This document shows, one piece after another, positions 41,724 to 51,377 of a DNA stretch of 64,000 nt. The translations under genes were made by a program, and so were the position numbers. How positions within the stretch are numbered: the stretch's first letter is position 1; each line of letters opens with the position of its first letter. Under the pieces are notes generated by a model, which ran no database searches, was not told where the DNA came from, and saw nothing but the letters and a program-made list of their open reading frames with translations. The stretch is from Streptomyces sp. CBMA152 (GTDB lineage Bacteria; Actinomycetota; Actinomycetes; Streptomycetales; Streptomycetaceae): assembly GCF_014596475.1 (NCBI RefSeq), contig NZ_MECJ01000002.1, forward strand, positions 434,001 to 498,000, given 5' to 3'.

Positions 41724-41939
41724 TCAGCGGACTCCTGTCAGGACGGTGCCATCGATCCGCAGAGCGCGAGCGCACGCCGCGGTGAAGTCCGCCGTGGCGG
41801 CGCGGGCGCCGCACTTGACCTGGTTCAGCAGGCTGAAGGAGTAAGAGATCATGGCCGAGAGTTCCCGCTGAGTGAGGCGGGCCAGCTTCCGCTGCTCCCT
41901 GATGCGTGCGCCGGTGTGGTCGTCGTCCAGTGTCGGCAT
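41724..41939 (-). pseudogene. Truncated XRE-family regulator (DNA-binding domain only)
   Basis: The 71-codon frame starts 'MPTLDDDHTGARIREQRKLA' and continues with a helix-turn-helix (LTQRELSAMI, SFSLLNQVKCGARAAT) and LRIDGTVLTG. Streptomyces full-length relatives go on for some 300 residues with a TPR-like region. Here a stop follows immediately, so it is either a stub or a minimal DNA-binding protein. It is divergent from the flavoprotein gene, its usual neighbour. Confidence 0.6.
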
Positions 41940-42072
41940 ACGGGACTCCCGTTCCTGACTCGTCATCTGGAACGGTACTCGCGTCAAGGGCGTTGGTGCC
42001 TGTTCCGCCGCCGCTTCCACGTGGTGCGGGGGCGGTTGCATGCGGCCGACGGGGCGCGGTGGGATGGGGGCC

Positions 42073-42633
42073 ATGACGATCTCTCGCACTCTGTATCTGT
42101 TCTGCTCGGCGGCGCCGCCGGTGTTCGATGTCGCCTCGGTTGTCGAGGATGCCCAGCAGGACGGGTGGGACGTATGCCTAGGGCTCACGCCCACCGCAGC
42201 CCGCTGGTTGGGGGAGAGTCTGGGCGGGCTGGCGGCGCTGACCGGCCACCCGGTGAGGTCCGAGTACAAGCGCCCCGGCGAGCCGGACGTGTGGCCGAAG
42301 ACGGACGTCATCCTGTTCGCGCCGGCCACGTTCAACTCGATCAACGCATGGGCCCTCGGGCTCACTGACAAGTTCGTCGTCGGGGTCGTGGCCGAGGGAA
42401 TCGGGAAGGGTATCCCCACCGTCGCGATGCCTTGTGTCAATGCCGCGTACGTCCAGCATCCCGCCTTCGAGGGCTCGGTGCGGACCCTGCGGGATGCCGG
42501 GGTGACGCTGCTGTACGGCGAGGGCGGGTTCGTGCCGAATCAGCCTGGTCAGGGGCGTGCGGACGGGTATCCCTGGCGCCTGGCCCTGGATGCCGCAGGC
42601 GTGGCTGCGCGCGTAGGAGATCCCCAGGCCTGA
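42073..42633 (+). CDS. Flavoprotein (PPC-decarboxylase/HFCD-like)
   Basis: The 186-residue product has the homo-oligomeric flavin-containing Cys-decarboxylase fold signs: 'LYLFCSAAPPVFDVASVVE' at the start, a middle 'DVILFAPATFNSINAWALGLTDKF' that includes the flavin-binding PAT/N motif, and 'GIPTVAMPCVN'. Enzymatic role unknown. Relatives in Streptomyces commonly sit divergent to an XRE regulator, as here. Confidence 0.72.
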   Translation: MTISRTLYLFCSAAPPVFDVASVVEDAQQDGWDVCLGLTPTAARWLGESLGGLAALTGHPVRSEYKRPGEPDVWPKTDVILFAPATFNSINAWALGLTDKFVVGVVAEGIGKGIPTVAMPCVNAAYVQHPAFEGSVRTLRDAGVTLLYGEGGFVPNQPGQGRADGYPWRLALDAAGVAARVGDPQA

Positions 42634-42728
42634 CCAGGAATCGGCGGCCCGCCCCGGCAGGATCCGCAGCAGGCCGCCCGCCTATCGTCGGAGCGCCGGA
42701 AGCGCTCGACAACTCACCACCGACCCGA

Positions 42729-43184
42729 CTACTCCGCCGCGATCGGACGCAGGAACTCCAGCGACCAAGTAGCCTGCGGCTCGGGTTTCTGCGCGATGAG
42801 CTGGATCTGCGCGCCCAGATAGTCCGCGCGCCACGCCAGGCCCTTGTCCGAGAGGATCTGGAGGCCGCCGATGACGGGCTCGAAGGTCCACTGTGTGCGG
42901 TCCTCCGGCCGGACGCTGTTGGCGAAGAGCTTGTCGTCGGCCGCGAGCAGGCCCACCTGCGGGTGGGTGTCGAGGAATATCTGGTACGGCGCCCCTGGCG
43001 TGTCCTGGATGGGCAGGATGGCCCATTCCTGTTGGAACGGCGGGTCCAGGGGGCGGTCGGTGGCGACCGGGACGCCGTGCTCGATGGGGTGCTCCCGGGC
43101 CGTCGCGAGCGCGGGCGGACCGAAGATATGGGCGTAGAGCCGGTAGACGCCGGGCCTGATCGGTACGGGAGGCATGCTCGCCAC
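42729..43184 (-). CDS. Beta-trefoil protein, possibly I66-type serine protease inhibitor
   Basis: The 151-residue protein has 'GVYRLYAHIFGPPALATARE', 'PFQQEWAILPIQDTPGAPYQIF', 'RTQWTFEPVIGGLQI' and 'GAQIQLI...WSLEFLRP', a threefold beta pattern with QxW-type spacing that resembles the mushroom cospin/I66 inhibitor family. No signal peptide. Some actinobacterial members are annotated as I66 inhibitors; I cannot confirm inhibition from the sequence. Monocistronic. Confidence 0.5.
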   Translation of the reverse strand: MASMPPVPIRPGVYRLYAHIFGPPALATAREHPIEHGVPVATDRPLDPPFQQEWAILPIQDTPGAPYQIFLDTHPQVGLLAADDKLFANSVRPEDRTQWTFEPVIGGLQILSDKGLAWRADYLGAQIQLIAQKPEPQATWSLEFLRPIAAE

Positions 43185-43338
43185 GTCCTCTCTCCCTCAC
43201 TGGCCGGTGGCGACACCACCGGTCCTCGCCCCACCATCACGGGCGCGCCCGCCGCAGCACAGTTCAAATGCCGCCAAGCCGATGACGAGGTGTATGAGTC
43301 GACGGGGACTGCCGTGACCATTGGGCAGACCCGGACCA

Positions 43339-43368
43339 TTGCCGGGTGAACTCGCCTGTCGCTAGCCT
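43339..43368 (+). promoter_or_regulatory. Candidate housekeeping promoter of the IclR gene
   Basis: TTGCCG (43339-43344) and TAGCCT (43363-43368) are separated by 18 bases, close to the HrdB-type consensus, about 58 bases before ATG 43427. A GGTTTCGAAC at 43396-43405 between promoter and start resembles the inverted core of the island's repeated motif. Confidence 0.42.
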
Positions 43369-43426
43369 GTGTTCGTCATTACGATCGTTGACCGGGGTTT
43401 CGAACACGAAGGGCGGGTGGCGGGCA

Positions 43427-44197
43427 ATGGGACGACTGGTTCCGGCGGTGACCAGGGCGCTGGACGTACTGGAGCTCTTCCTGGAGAGCGAAGTCCCGCT
43501 CTCCGCCCCCGACATCACCCGCAGACTCCAACTGCCCCGGACGACCGTCCATGAACTGATCACCACCCTGGCCGCCCGGTCGTACGTGGTCGCCGTCCCC
43601 GAGCAGCCCGGCCGCTACCGCCTCGGGGTGCGCACGTACCAGCTCGGCAGTCGGTACGCGGAGCAGCTGGACCTCGCCGCCGAAGGACAGCAGGTGGCGC
43701 GCGAGGTCGCCGAGACCTGCGACGAGACCGTGCACGTGGCCGTTCTTGAGGACACCGACGTCATCTACATCGCCAAGGTGGACTCCACGCACGCCGTCCG
43801 TATGGTCTCGGCGGCCGGCCGGCGTCTGCCCGCGCACTGCACCGCCGTCGGCAAGATGCTGCTCGCCACGTTGCCACCGGCCGAGCTCGACGTACGGCTC
43901 GCGCGTGGCGAACTCGTCGCGATGACCCCCGACAGCATCACCGACCCGGCCGTGCTGCGCGCCGCCCTCGGGGAGATCCGGGACCGGGGGACCGCCGTCG
44001 AGCACCGCGAATCCAACCCGGACGTGAGTTGTGTCGCCGCACCCGTACGCGACAGTGCGGGCCGGGTCGTGGCCGCGCTGTCGATCTCCGTACCGATGAT
44101 CCGGTGGAGCGGGGAGCGTGAGGCGGAGCTCGCGGAGCTGGCGCTGAAGGGCGCGGGCGACCTGTCCGTACGGCTCGGGCACCGGGGCGCGCGATGA
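43427..44197 (+). CDS. IclR-family regulator of the sugar-utilisation island
   Basis: The 256-residue product has the IclR winged helix ('AVTRALDVLELFLESEVPLSAPDITRRLQLPRTTVHELITTL') and the C-terminal effector domain ('VHVAVLEDTDVIYIAKVDS', 'RLPAHCTAVGKMLLATL', 'NPDVSCVAAPVRDSAGRVVAALSISVP'). The family commonly controls sugar-acid and aromatic catabolism. Its stop overlaps the SMP-30 gene start (ATGA), so the two are co-translated. Likely target sites are the GTTCGA-type repeats near 43400, 51309 and 53585-53772. Confidence 0.88.
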   Translation: MGRLVPAVTRALDVLELFLESEVPLSAPDITRRLQLPRTTVHELITTLAARSYVVAVPEQPGRYRLGVRTYQLGSRYAEQLDLAAEGQQVAREVAETCDETVHVAVLEDTDVIYIAKVDSTHAVRMVSAAGRRLPAHCTAVGKMLLATLPPAELDVRLARGELVAMTPDSITDPAVLRAALGEIRDRGTAVEHRESNPDVSCVAAPVRDSAGRVVAALSISVPMIRWSGEREAELAELALKGAGDLSVRLGHRGAR

Positions 44198-45030
44198 GGG
44201 CCGAGGTCGCGGTGCGCGAGTGGGCCGAGCTCGGCGAGGGCCCCACCTGGGACCCGGTCACCGGACGGCTGATCTGGGTCGACATCCTCGCGTCACGTAT
44301 CCATACGTATGAGCCCGGCAGCGGTCGGCGTACGGTCATGGCGACCGAGCAGCACGTCGGCGCCGCGAAGCCCCGCGCGGGCGGCGGTCTCGTCGTCAAC
44401 CTCCGCGACGGCGTGGGTCTTTACGGACCCGACGGATCTTTTTCGTGGCTGCTGCGGGAGCCGGTGCCCGGGCGGCGTGGCAACGACGCGGCCGTCGCGC
44501 CGGACGGGGCTCTGTGGGCGGGCACGATGCGCTACGACGAGGCACCCTCGGGCGGCTCCCTCACCCGGGTCACGGGCGACGGCACGTCCACCCGGCTGCC
44601 CGGTGACATCGCGGTCAGCAACGGCATCGGCTGGAGCCCGGACGGCCGGTTGATGTACTACGTGGACAGCCCTACCCGGCGGATCGACGTCTTCGACTTC
44701 GACGGTCAACTCGCCTATGGAAGGCGGGAGTTCGCCACCATCGAGGAAGGTTTTCCGGACGGGCTCACCGTGGACGCGGCGGGCGGTGTGTGGGTGGCGC
44801 TGTGGGACGGCCACGCGATTCGCCGCTACGGTCCGGACGGCGCGCTCGACCTGGTCGTCGAGCTGCCGGTGCGCCGCCCCACCGCCTGCGCCTTCGGTGG
44901 CCCGGGCCTCAGCGACCTCTACGTCACCACCGCCCGGGTCGGCCAGGACCGGCCGCACCCGCTCGCGGGCTCGCTCCTCGTACTGCCGGGCATCGGCAGG
45001 GGAATACCGGGCACCGCCTTCGCCGGATGA
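44194..45030 (+). CDS. SMP-30/gluconolactonase-family lactonase
   Basis: The 278-residue product is a six-bladed propeller of the SMP-30/GNL family: metal ligand Glu in 'ELGEGPTWDPVTGRLIWVDI', 'RRGNDAAVAPDGALWAGTM', 'SNGIGWSPDGRLMYYVDSPTRRI' and 'FPDGLTVDAAGGVWVALWDG'. It opens aldonolactones to aldonates, the step between a sugar dehydrogenase and an aldonate dehydratase, both encoded in this island. Translationally coupled to the IclR gene. Confidence 0.87.
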   Translation: MRAEVAVREWAELGEGPTWDPVTGRLIWVDILASRIHTYEPGSGRRTVMATEQHVGAAKPRAGGGLVVNLRDGVGLYGPDGSFSWLLREPVPGRRGNDAAVAPDGALWAGTMRYDEAPSGGSLTRVTGDGTSTRLPGDIAVSNGIGWSPDGRLMYYVDSPTRRIDVFDFDGQLAYGRREFATIEEGFPDGLTVDAAGGVWVALWDGHAIRRYGPDGALDLVVELPVRRPTACAFGGPGLSDLYVTTARVGQDRPHPLAGSLLVLPGIGRGIPGTAFAG

Positions 45031-45094
45031 ACGGCGAGAGCGGTGCCCGGCGACCGGGCCGCCCACCTGGCCCGGGGTCTGTGATCAGCGCGTA

Positions 45095-46249
45095 TCAGCG
45101 CGTCGAGAAGGTGTGCAGGGTGGCGGAGCGATACGTCCGGCCGGGGCGCAGCACCGTCGACGGGAACGCGGGCCGGTTGGGCGAGTCGGGGAAGTGCTGG
45201 CTCTCCAGGCACAGTGCGTCGCCCTGGCGATAGGTGCGTCCCGAGGGGCCGACCAGGGTGCCGTCGAGGAAGTTGCCGCTGTAGAACTGAAGGCCCGGCT
45301 CGGTGGTGTACATCCGCATCACCCGGCCCGAGCACGGATCGGCGAGCGTAAGCGCGTACTCGGGGGTGGACGTGATCCCCTTGTCCAGCACCCAGTTGTG
45401 GTCGATGCCCTTGCCGTACAGGAGCTGCGCATGCCCCTGGCGGATGTCGCGGCCGATCTCCTTCGTACGGCGGAAGTCGAAGGGCGTGCCGGACACCCGG
45501 GCCAGCTCGCCCGTCGGGATGAGGCCCGGGCCGACCGGGGTGTAACGGGCGGCGGCCAGTTCCAGGGTGTGGTCGAGGATGGAGCCGGTGCCCTCGCCGC
45601 CGAGGTTGAAGTACGTGTGGTTGGTGAGGTTGACGACGGTCGCCCGGTCCGTCGTCGCCTCGTAGTCGATGCGCCAGGCACCGCGTGCGGTGAGGGTGTA
45701 CGTGACGCGGACCTTGAGGGTGCCGGGGTAGCCCATCTCGCCGTCCGGTGAGATCCGGGAGAGGACGAGGCCGGTCTCGGAGCCGTGGGTGAACGGCTCC
45801 ACGTGCCACATCCGTTTGTCGAAGCCCTGGGTGCCACCGTGCAGGCTGTTCTCCCCGTCGTTGAGGGGCAGTTGGTAGGTGTGGCCGTCCAGGGTGAACC
45901 GGCCGCCCGCGATGCGGTTGCCGTAGCGGCCGATGAGTCCGCCGAAGTAGGGGGACTTGGCCACATAGTCGGCGAGGTTGTCGAAGCCGAGCGCGATGTC
46001 GGCCAAGTGGCCGTGCCGGTCGGGGACTTCGAGGGAGTGGACGATCCCGCCGTACGAGAGGATCTTCAGGCGGGTGCCGCCGTTGGTGACGGTCCACAGG
46101 TACACCTTGGTGCCGTCGGCCAGGGTGCCGAAGAGCGTCCTGGTGGGGGTGGAGCGGCCCGGCGCGGCATGGGCCGTTGCGGGGGCGAGCCCTGCGGCCA
46201 GTCCGGTGGCGAGACCGGCCGCGAGTGCGGTGCGTCTGGTGGTGTTCAT
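45095..46249 (-). CDS. Secreted aldose 1-epimerase (mutarotase)
   Basis: The 384-residue product has a Tat signal (NTTRRTALAAGLATGLAAGL, cleavage near AHA) and a complete galactose-mutarotase domain: 'LSYGGIVHSLEVPDRHG', 'GRYGNRIAGGRFTLDG', 'NSLHGGTQGFDKRMW', 'NLTNHTYFNLGG' and the catalytic Glu in 'LCLESQHFPDSPN'. Outside the cell it equilibrates sugar anomers ready for uptake. It is the last gene of the minus-strand sugar operon, 26 bases after the permease. Confidence 0.88.
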   Translation of the reverse strand: MNTTRRTALAAGLATGLAAGLAPATAHAAPGRSTPTRTLFGTLADGTKVYLWTVTNGGTRLKILSYGGIVHSLEVPDRHGHLADIALGFDNLADYVAKSPYFGGLIGRYGNRIAGGRFTLDGHTYQLPLNDGENSLHGGTQGFDKRMWHVEPFTHGSETGLVLSRISPDGEMGYPGTLKVRVTYTLTARGAWRIDYEATTDRATVVNLTNHTYFNLGGEGTGSILDHTLELAAARYTPVGPGLIPTGELARVSGTPFDFRRTKEIGRDIRQGHAQLLYGKGIDHNWVLDKGITSTPEYALTLADPCSGRVMRMYTTEPGLQFYSGNFLDGTLVGPSGRTYRQGDALCLESQHFPDSPNRPAFPSTVLRPGRTYRSATLHTFSTR

Positions 46250-46275
46250 GGGGCGACTCCTAGAAAGTGGGGAGG

Positions 46276-47511
46276 TCAGGAACCGGCCTTGCGCTTGTTG
46301 TAGACGTCGAAGCCGACCGCGGCGAGCAGGACGAGACCCTTGATGACCTGCTGGTAGTCGGTGCCGACGCCGACCAGCGACATACCGTTGTTGAGCACGC
46401 CGAGGACCAGACCGCCGATCACCGCGCCCAGGACCGTGCCGACGCCGCCGCTCATCGACGCACCGCCGATGAAGGAGGCCGCGATCGCCTCCAGTTCGAA
46501 GTTGACGCCCGCGTTGGGGGTGCCCGCGTTGAGGCGGGCCGCGAAGACGACGCCGGCCAGGGCGGCGAGCACGCCCATGTTCACGAAGACGAGGAACGTG
46601 ACCCGCTTGTCCTTGACGCCGGAGAGCTTGGCCGCGGCCTGGTTGCCCCCGAGCGCGTACACATGGCGTCCCACCACGGCGTTGCGCATCACGAAGCCGA
46701 GCCCCAGGAGCAGCGCGCCGAGCAGCAGCAGAACGACCGGCACGCCCCGGTAGCTCGCCAGCGTCAGGGTGAACGCGAGCACGGCCGCCGTCATCGCCAC
46801 GCACTTGGCCAGGAACAGGCTCCGGGGCAGCACTTCCAGCTCGTACGCCTGCTGGCGCCGCCGGGACCGTACCTCCTGGACCAGGACGACGACAATCAGA
46901 CCGAGCCCCAACAGCACGGTCAGATTGTGGTAGTTGGTGTGCGGGCCGACCTCCGGCAGATAGCCGGTGGATATCTTCTGGAAACCGTCGGGGAACGGGC
47001 CGAGCGAGCGCGAGCCGAGCAGGATCTGGGTGGCGCCCCGGAACAGCAGCATTCCGGCGAGGGTCACGATGAACGACGGGATCCCCACATACGCGATCCA
47101 GAACCCCTGCCAGGCACCCGCCAGCGCCCCGATGGCGAGCGCGATGACCAGCGCGAGCACCCAGGGCACATGGTGCTCGACCATCAGCACCGCGCACGCC
47201 GCCGAGACGAACGCCGCCAGCGAGCCCACGGACAGATCGATGTGGCCCGCGATGATCACGATCATCATGCCGATGGCGAGGACCAGGATGTAGCTGTTCT
47301 GCAGCACCAGATTGGTGACGTTGTTCGGCTTGAGCAGCACGCCGTCGGTCCAGATCTGGAACAGGACGACGATCAGGCCGAGCGCGACCAGCATCCCGTA
47401 CTGCCGCATGTTGCGGCGGGCCGCGTCGAGCAGCAGGGCTCCGGCCGTGGCGCGCGGGGACTCGGGGGCGCGTGGGGCGCTCGGCGGGCTGTCGGTGGTG
47501 ACCGGACTCAT
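46276..47511 (-). CDS. Sugar ABC transporter permease (MmsB/XylH type)
   Basis: The 411-residue permease has about 10 membrane helices with 'GMMIVIIAGHIDLSVGSLAAF', 'IAYVGIPSFIVTLAGMLLFRGATQIL', and 'YALGGNQAAAKLSGVKDKRVTFLVF' (the EAA-like loop), as in multiple-monosaccharide permeases MmsB/GguB/XylH. It pairs with the ATPase and binding protein upstream in the same operon, 5 bases after the ATPase stop. Confidence 0.9.
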   Translation of the reverse strand: MSPVTTDSPPSAPRAPESPRATAGALLLDAARRNMRQYGMLVALGLIVVLFQIWTDGVLLKPNNVTNLVLQNSYILVLAIGMMIVIIAGHIDLSVGSLAAFVSAACAVLMVEHHVPWVLALVIALAIGALAGAWQGFWIAYVGIPSFIVTLAGMLLFRGATQILLGSRSLGPFPDGFQKISTGYLPEVGPHTNYHNLTVLLGLGLIVVVLVQEVRSRRRQQAYELEVLPRSLFLAKCVAMTAAVLAFTLTLASYRGVPVVLLLLGALLLGLGFVMRNAVVGRHVYALGGNQAAAKLSGVKDKRVTFLVFVNMGVLAALAGVVFAARLNAGTPNAGVNFELEAIAASFIGGASMSGGVGTVLGAVIGGLVLGVLNNGMSLVGVGTDYQQVIKGLVLLAAVGFDVYNKRKAGS

Positions 47512-47516
47512 GGCGA

Positions 47517-49121
47517 CTACCTCTTGTTCGTGGTCATATGGCGCATCAGCACTTCCTGGGTCGCCTGCGCCCGGGCGACCTCGCCGGTGAGCCGCCCGGC
47601 GGCCATCGTGTAGACGCGGTCGCACATACCGAGCAGTTCGGGCAGCTCGGAGGAGATGAGGACGACCGCTCTGCCCTCGGCCGCGAGCCGGTCGACGACG
47701 GTGTAGATCTCGTACTTGGCGCCCACGTCGATGCCGCGCGTCGGCTCGTCGAGGATCAGCACATCGGGGCCCGCGAAGATCCACTTGCTGAGGACGACTT
47801 TCTGCTGGTTGCCGCCGGACAGCCGCCCGGCCCGCTCGAAGACGGTCGGCGCCTTGATGTTCATGCTCGCGCGGTACGACTCGGCCACCCGCCGCTCCTC
47901 GTGCTCGTCCACGATCCCGCGCCGGGACACCTTGCCGAGGGCGCCGAGCGTGATGTTGTGCCCGATGGTGTCGATGAGGTTGAGGCCATACCGCTTGCGG
48001 TCCTCCGTCACGTACGCGATGCCATGCGCGACCGCCTCCGGGACCGTCCGGGTGCGGATCTCGCGGCCGTCCTTGTGTACGGTGCCGCTGATGCCGCGCC
48101 CGTACGAGCGGCCGAAGACGCTCATGGCCAGTTCGGTACGGCCCGCTCCCATCAGTCCCGCGATGCCGACGATCTCGCCGCGCCGCACCTGCAGGCTCAC
48201 CCCGTCCACGACCTTGCGCTGCTGGTCGACGGGGTGGTGCACGGTCCAGTCCCGTATCTCCAGGGCGGGGTGGGCGCCCGGATCGCCCTCGTACGGGGTG
48301 CGTGCGGGGAAGCGGTGGTCGAGGTCGCGGCCGACCATGGCCCGGATGATGCGGTCCTCGGTGGTGGCCGCGTCCTTCACGTCGAGGGTCTCGATGGTGT
48401 GGCCGTCGCGGATGACGGTGACCGAGTCGGCGATCGCCGCGATCTCGTTGAGCTTGTGCGAGATGATGATCGAGGTGATGCCCTGGGCCTTCAACTCCGC
48501 GATGAGGGACAGGAGATGGGCGCTGTCCTCGTCGTTGAGCGCGGCCGTCGGCTCGTCGAGGATGAGCAGTGTGACCTCCTTGGCGAGGGCCTTCGCGATC
48601 TCCACGAGCTGCTGCTTGCCGACCCCGATGTCCGCGACCCGGGTCTGCGGATGCTCGTCCAGACCCACCCGTTTGATCAGTCGCGCGGCGTGTTGGAGCG
48701 TGCGGCTCCAGCTGACGATGCCGCGCGCGGCCTGTTCATTGCCCAGGAAGATGTTCTCGGCGATGGAGAGATGGGGGACCAGGGCCAGCTCCTGGTGGAT
48801 GATGACGATCCCGCGTGCCTCGCTCGCGCGGATGTCTTTGAAGGCACAGGGCTCGCCCTGGAAGAGGATCTCGCCCCCGTAACTCCCGTACGGATGAACG
48901 CCGCTGAGCACCTTCATCAGCGTCGACTTGCCCGCGCCGTTCTCCCCACAGACGGCGTGCACCTCACCCGGTGCGACGGTCAGGGAGACGTCCGAGAGCG
49001 CCCGGACGCCGGGGAAGGACTTGCCGATGGAACGCATCTCCAGGACGGGTGCGCGCGGGGCGGGTATACGAGGGGCGGGCGCGTCCGGGGCCGGGGTGTC
49101 CGGTGTGGGGGCGTGGTTCAC
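47517..49121 (-). CDS. Sugar ABC transporter ATPase with two nucleotide-binding domains (MmsA type)
   Basis: The 534-residue product has two ATPase halves. The first has Walker [11 protein letters not shown], a Q-loop and Walker [12 protein letters not shown]; the second has the degenerate Walker [11 protein letters not shown], signature [15 protein letters not shown] and [13 protein letters not shown]. This is the pattern of multiple-monosaccharide importers (MmsA/GguA). The GTG start overlaps the binding-protein stop by 4 bases. A Pro/Ala-rich N-terminal extension of about 25 residues is unusual but harmless. Confidence 0.92.
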   Translation of the reverse strand: MNHAPTPDTPAPDAPAPRIPAPRAPVLEMRSIGKSFPGVRALSDVSLTVAPGEVHAVCGENGAGKSTLMKVLSGVHPYGSYGGEILFQGEPCAFKDIRASEARGIVIIHQELALVPHLSIAENIFLGNEQAARGIVSWSRTLQHAARLIKRVGLDEHPQTRVADIGVGKQQLVEIAKALAKEVTLLILDEPTAALNDEDSAHLLSLIAELKAQGITSIIISHKLNEIAAIADSVTVIRDGHTIETLDVKDAATTEDRIIRAMVGRDLDHRFPARTPYEGDPGAHPALEIRDWTVHHPVDQQRKVVDGVSLQVRRGEIVGIAGLMGAGRTELAMSVFGRSYGRGISGTVHKDGREIRTRTVPEAVAHGIAYVTEDRKRYGLNLIDTIGHNITLGALGKVSRRGIVDEHEERRVAESYRASMNIKAPTVFERAGRLSGGNQQKVVLSKWIFAGPDVLILDEPTRGIDVGAKYEIYTVVDRLAAEGRAVVLISSELPELLGMCDRVYTMAAGRLTGEVARAQATQEVLMRHMTTNKR

Positions 49122-50233
49122 TTCAGGTCACTCGCCTTGATGTAGCCCGAATCGACCAGTTCCGCCTGGTAGTTGGTCTTGTCGACGCTGACCGGGTTGA
49201 GCAGGAAGGACGGCACGACCTTCTTCTCGTTGTCGTACGTCCTGACGTCGTTGACCTCGGGCTTCTTGTTGTTGAGCACCGCGTCCGCCATCTGCACGGC
49301 CTGCTTGGCCAGCGCCCGGGTGTCCTTGTAGACGGTCTGCGTCTGGTTGCCCGCGATGATCGACTTCACCGACGCCACCTCGGCGTCCTGCCCGGTGACG
49401 ACCGGATACGGCTTGGCGGCGGTGCCGTAGCCGCCGGAGCGCAGTGCCGACAGGATGCCGATCGACATACCGTCGTACGGGGACAGGACGGCGTCGACGC
49501 GGTCGGAGGAGTACGACTTCGTCAGCAGGTCGTCCATCCGCTTCTGCGCGGTGGCGCCGTCCCAGCGCAGCGTGGTCACCTGGTTGAGCCGGGTCTGTCC
49601 GCTGCGGACGACCAGCTGCCCCTTGTCGAGGTAGGGCTGGAGCGTCTTCATGGCGCCCTGGAAGAAGTAGCGCGTGTTGTTGTCGTCGGGGGACCCGGCG
49701 AAGAGCTCGATGGTGAATGGCCCGCTCTTGGCACCGCTCTTGAGCCCGAGTTTGTCGATGATGTACGTCGCCTGGAGCACGCCGACCTTCTCGTTGTCGA
49801 AGGACGCGTAGTAGTCGACGTTCGGCGAGCCGAGGATGAGACGGTCGTACGAGATCACCTTGATGTGCTGGTCGGCGGCCTGCCGCAGGACGTCGCTCAG
49901 CGCGCGACCGTCGATCGCCGCGATGACGAGGACGTCGTCGCCCTTGGTGATCATGTTCTCGATCTGGGCGACCTGCTGGTCGACGTTGTCCTCGCCGTAC
50001 TGGAGATCGGTCTTGTAGCCGAGCGCGTGGAACTGCTTGGCCATGTTGTTGCCGTCGGCGATCCAGCGCTCCGAGGACTTCGTCGGCATCGCGATGCCGA
50101 TCGTGGCGCCCTTGCCGCTCTTGGCGGTGCTCTTGCCGCCGCCCTCGCTGCTCTGCCCGCATGCGGCGAGCGCGAGGGCGAGCGAGGCGGCGACGAGGGG
50201 GAGTGCGGCTCGGCGGGTGCGGCGCGTGGTCAT
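49118..50233 (-). CDS. Sugar-binding lipoprotein (ChvE-like)
   Basis: The 371-residue product has a lipoprotein signal ([24 protein letters not shown]) and a periplasmic-binding-protein type I fold: '[19 protein letters not shown]', '[24 protein letters not shown]', 'KVISYDRLI', '[19 protein letters not shown]', '[15 protein letters not shown]'. ChvE-type proteins bind L-arabinose, galactose, xylose or related sugars. It belongs to the MmsA/MmsB transporter downstream. Its ATG overlaps the U32-like gene stop by 4 bases. Confidence 0.9.
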   Translation of the reverse strand: MTTRRTRRAALPLVAASLALALAACGQSSEGGGKSTAKSGKGATIGIAMPTKSSERWIADGNNMAKQFHALGYKTDLQYGEDNVDQQVAQIENMITKGDDVLVIAAIDGRALSDVLRQAADQHIKVISYDRLILGSPNVDYYASFDNEKVGVLQATYIIDKLGLKSGAKSGPFTIELFAGSPDDNNTRYFFQGAMKTLQPYLDKGQLVVRSGQTRLNQVTTLRWDGATAQKRMDDLLTKSYSSDRVDAVLSPYDGMSIGILSALRSGGYGTAAKPYPVVTGQDAEVASVKSIIAGNQTQTVYKDTRALAKQAVQMADAVLNNKKPEVNDVRTYDNEKKVVPSFLLNPVSVDKTNYQAELVDSGYIKASDLK

Positions 50234-51222
50234 CGGTACTCCGGGGTGAGGGGGAAGCGGGTGAGGGGGCCGGGGCGGCGGGAGCCGAGCGGGGACATGC
50301 CGCCGTCGGCGCGGTGGCGGGCGAGCAGATCGAGGACGAGCCGTCCCCGGCGCACCCGTTCGCGGGCGGTGTCCAGGGCGGTGTCGCGCAGATGGCCGCC
50401 GTACGGGTAGATACCGGGCGCCTTGGACAGGCCGAACTTGAGGTAGAGCGGGGCGGCCCGGCGGATCAGCTCGGCCGCCTCGTACATCCGCACATAGCCG
50501 CCGAGGTCGTCCGGCGCTTCGACGTACAGGTCGAGGGGGACCCGGGAGACCCGGCGGATCTCGGTGAAGTGAGTGAGCGTCAGATCGGAGGGAACGTTCA
50601 CGGAGTCGGCGCCGAGGTGTTCGTACACCGCGACCGAGGCCGGGTTGACCGGGCCGACGAGGGCGGAGACCTTCAGCGTGGTGTCGTCGGGCAGCAGGCC
50701 CCGCTCGCGCATCCGATGCAGGGTCCACAGCACGCCCTCGTCGGCCACGAGCAGCGAGGGCACCCCCAACTCCGTTGCCCGCAAGGCGTCTTCGACGCAC
50801 CCCGCGAGCGCGTCATGGCCCCGCGCACGCAGTCCCGCGCCGCCCGAAGCGGTACGGGTCGAGGCGCCGGTGTCCCAGGTGCCGCGCGGGCCGGTGAACA
50901 GGCAGAGCTCGATGTCACGCTCGGCGGACGCCTCCACCATCTCGGTGATCTCCGCGTCGGAGAGCATCCACACCCCGCTGCCCTGGCTGACCCGGTGCAC
51001 GGGTACATCGAGGCGGGAGGCCTCCTTCAGGACCGCGCCGAGCGCTTCCGGGCCCTCCACGGAGGGGATCTCGGTGCGCCAGGTGCCCCCGTCGGGGAAG
51101 GAGTGCGGGGAGGAGTCGGTGGGATGGCCGGCGGGCGCGGCCAGGCCGAGCGCCGCCAGGGCCGGTTCACCCGGACGGCGGGGCCCTTCGGGGGTCGGGG
51201 CGGGGGTTGATGCGTGGGTCAC
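50230..51222 (-). CDS. Peptidase-U32-like TIM-barrel protein in the sugar operon
   Basis: The 330-residue product has a barrel-like repeat of helix and strand: '[41 protein letters not shown]', '[16 protein letters not shown]', '[34 protein letters not shown]', consistent with the U32 family (collagenase-like, or UbiU/V- and RlhA-type). I cannot see the Cys set of an Fe-S cluster. GTG 51222 has GAGGAA at 6 bases. It lies between dehydrogenase and transporter genes, so a role in sugar handling is implied but unknown. Confidence 0.6.
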   Translation of the reverse strand: MTHASTPAPTPEGPRRPGEPALAALGLAAPAGHPTDSSPHSFPDGGTWRTEIPSVEGPEALGAVLKEASRLDVPVHRVSQGSGVWMLSDAEITEMVEASAERDIELCLFTGPRGTWDTGASTRTASGGAGLRARGHDALAGCVEDALRATELGVPSLLVADEGVLWTLHRMRERGLLPDDTTLKVSALVGPVNPASVAVYEHLGADSVNVPSDLTLTHFTEIRRVSRVPLDLYVEAPDDLGGYVRMYEAAELIRRAAPLYLKFGLSKAPGIYPYGGHLRDTALDTARERVRRGRLVLDLLARHRADGGMSPLGSRRPGPLTRFPLTPEYR

Positions 51223-51308
51223 GGGGGGTTCCTCGGTGTGTGAACTTGGGGAGTGTGCGGGGGCCTTCGGTTTTCGGGGTTCCGGATTCGGCTTCACGGT
51301 TCGGGAGT

Positions 51309-51324
51309 GTTCGAGATTTCGGAC
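51309..51324 (-). promoter_or_regulatory. Copy of the 16-base island motif before the U32/transporter genes
   Basis: GTTCGAGATTTCGGAC occurs here, 87 bases upstream of the U32-like gene start, within the 155-base gap after the dehydrogenase. The identical 16 bases occur in opposite orientation at 53757-53772. Confidence 0.55.
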
Positions 51325-51377
51325 GTCGTTCGGATTGCTGGGCATGCGGCCTCGTTGAAGGGCATGAGACCCGCGCC

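Noticed and set aside
43396..43405. GGTTTCGAAC as a tRNA T-arm
   Set aside because: It resembles a T-arm core but no cloverleaf surrounds it; it fits better as a variant of the island's regulatory motif.
46267..49145. Overlapping long plus-strand frames opposite the sugar ABC transporter genes
   Set aside because: They are antisense shadows of the permease and ATPase genes, which show clear Walker and transmembrane motifs.
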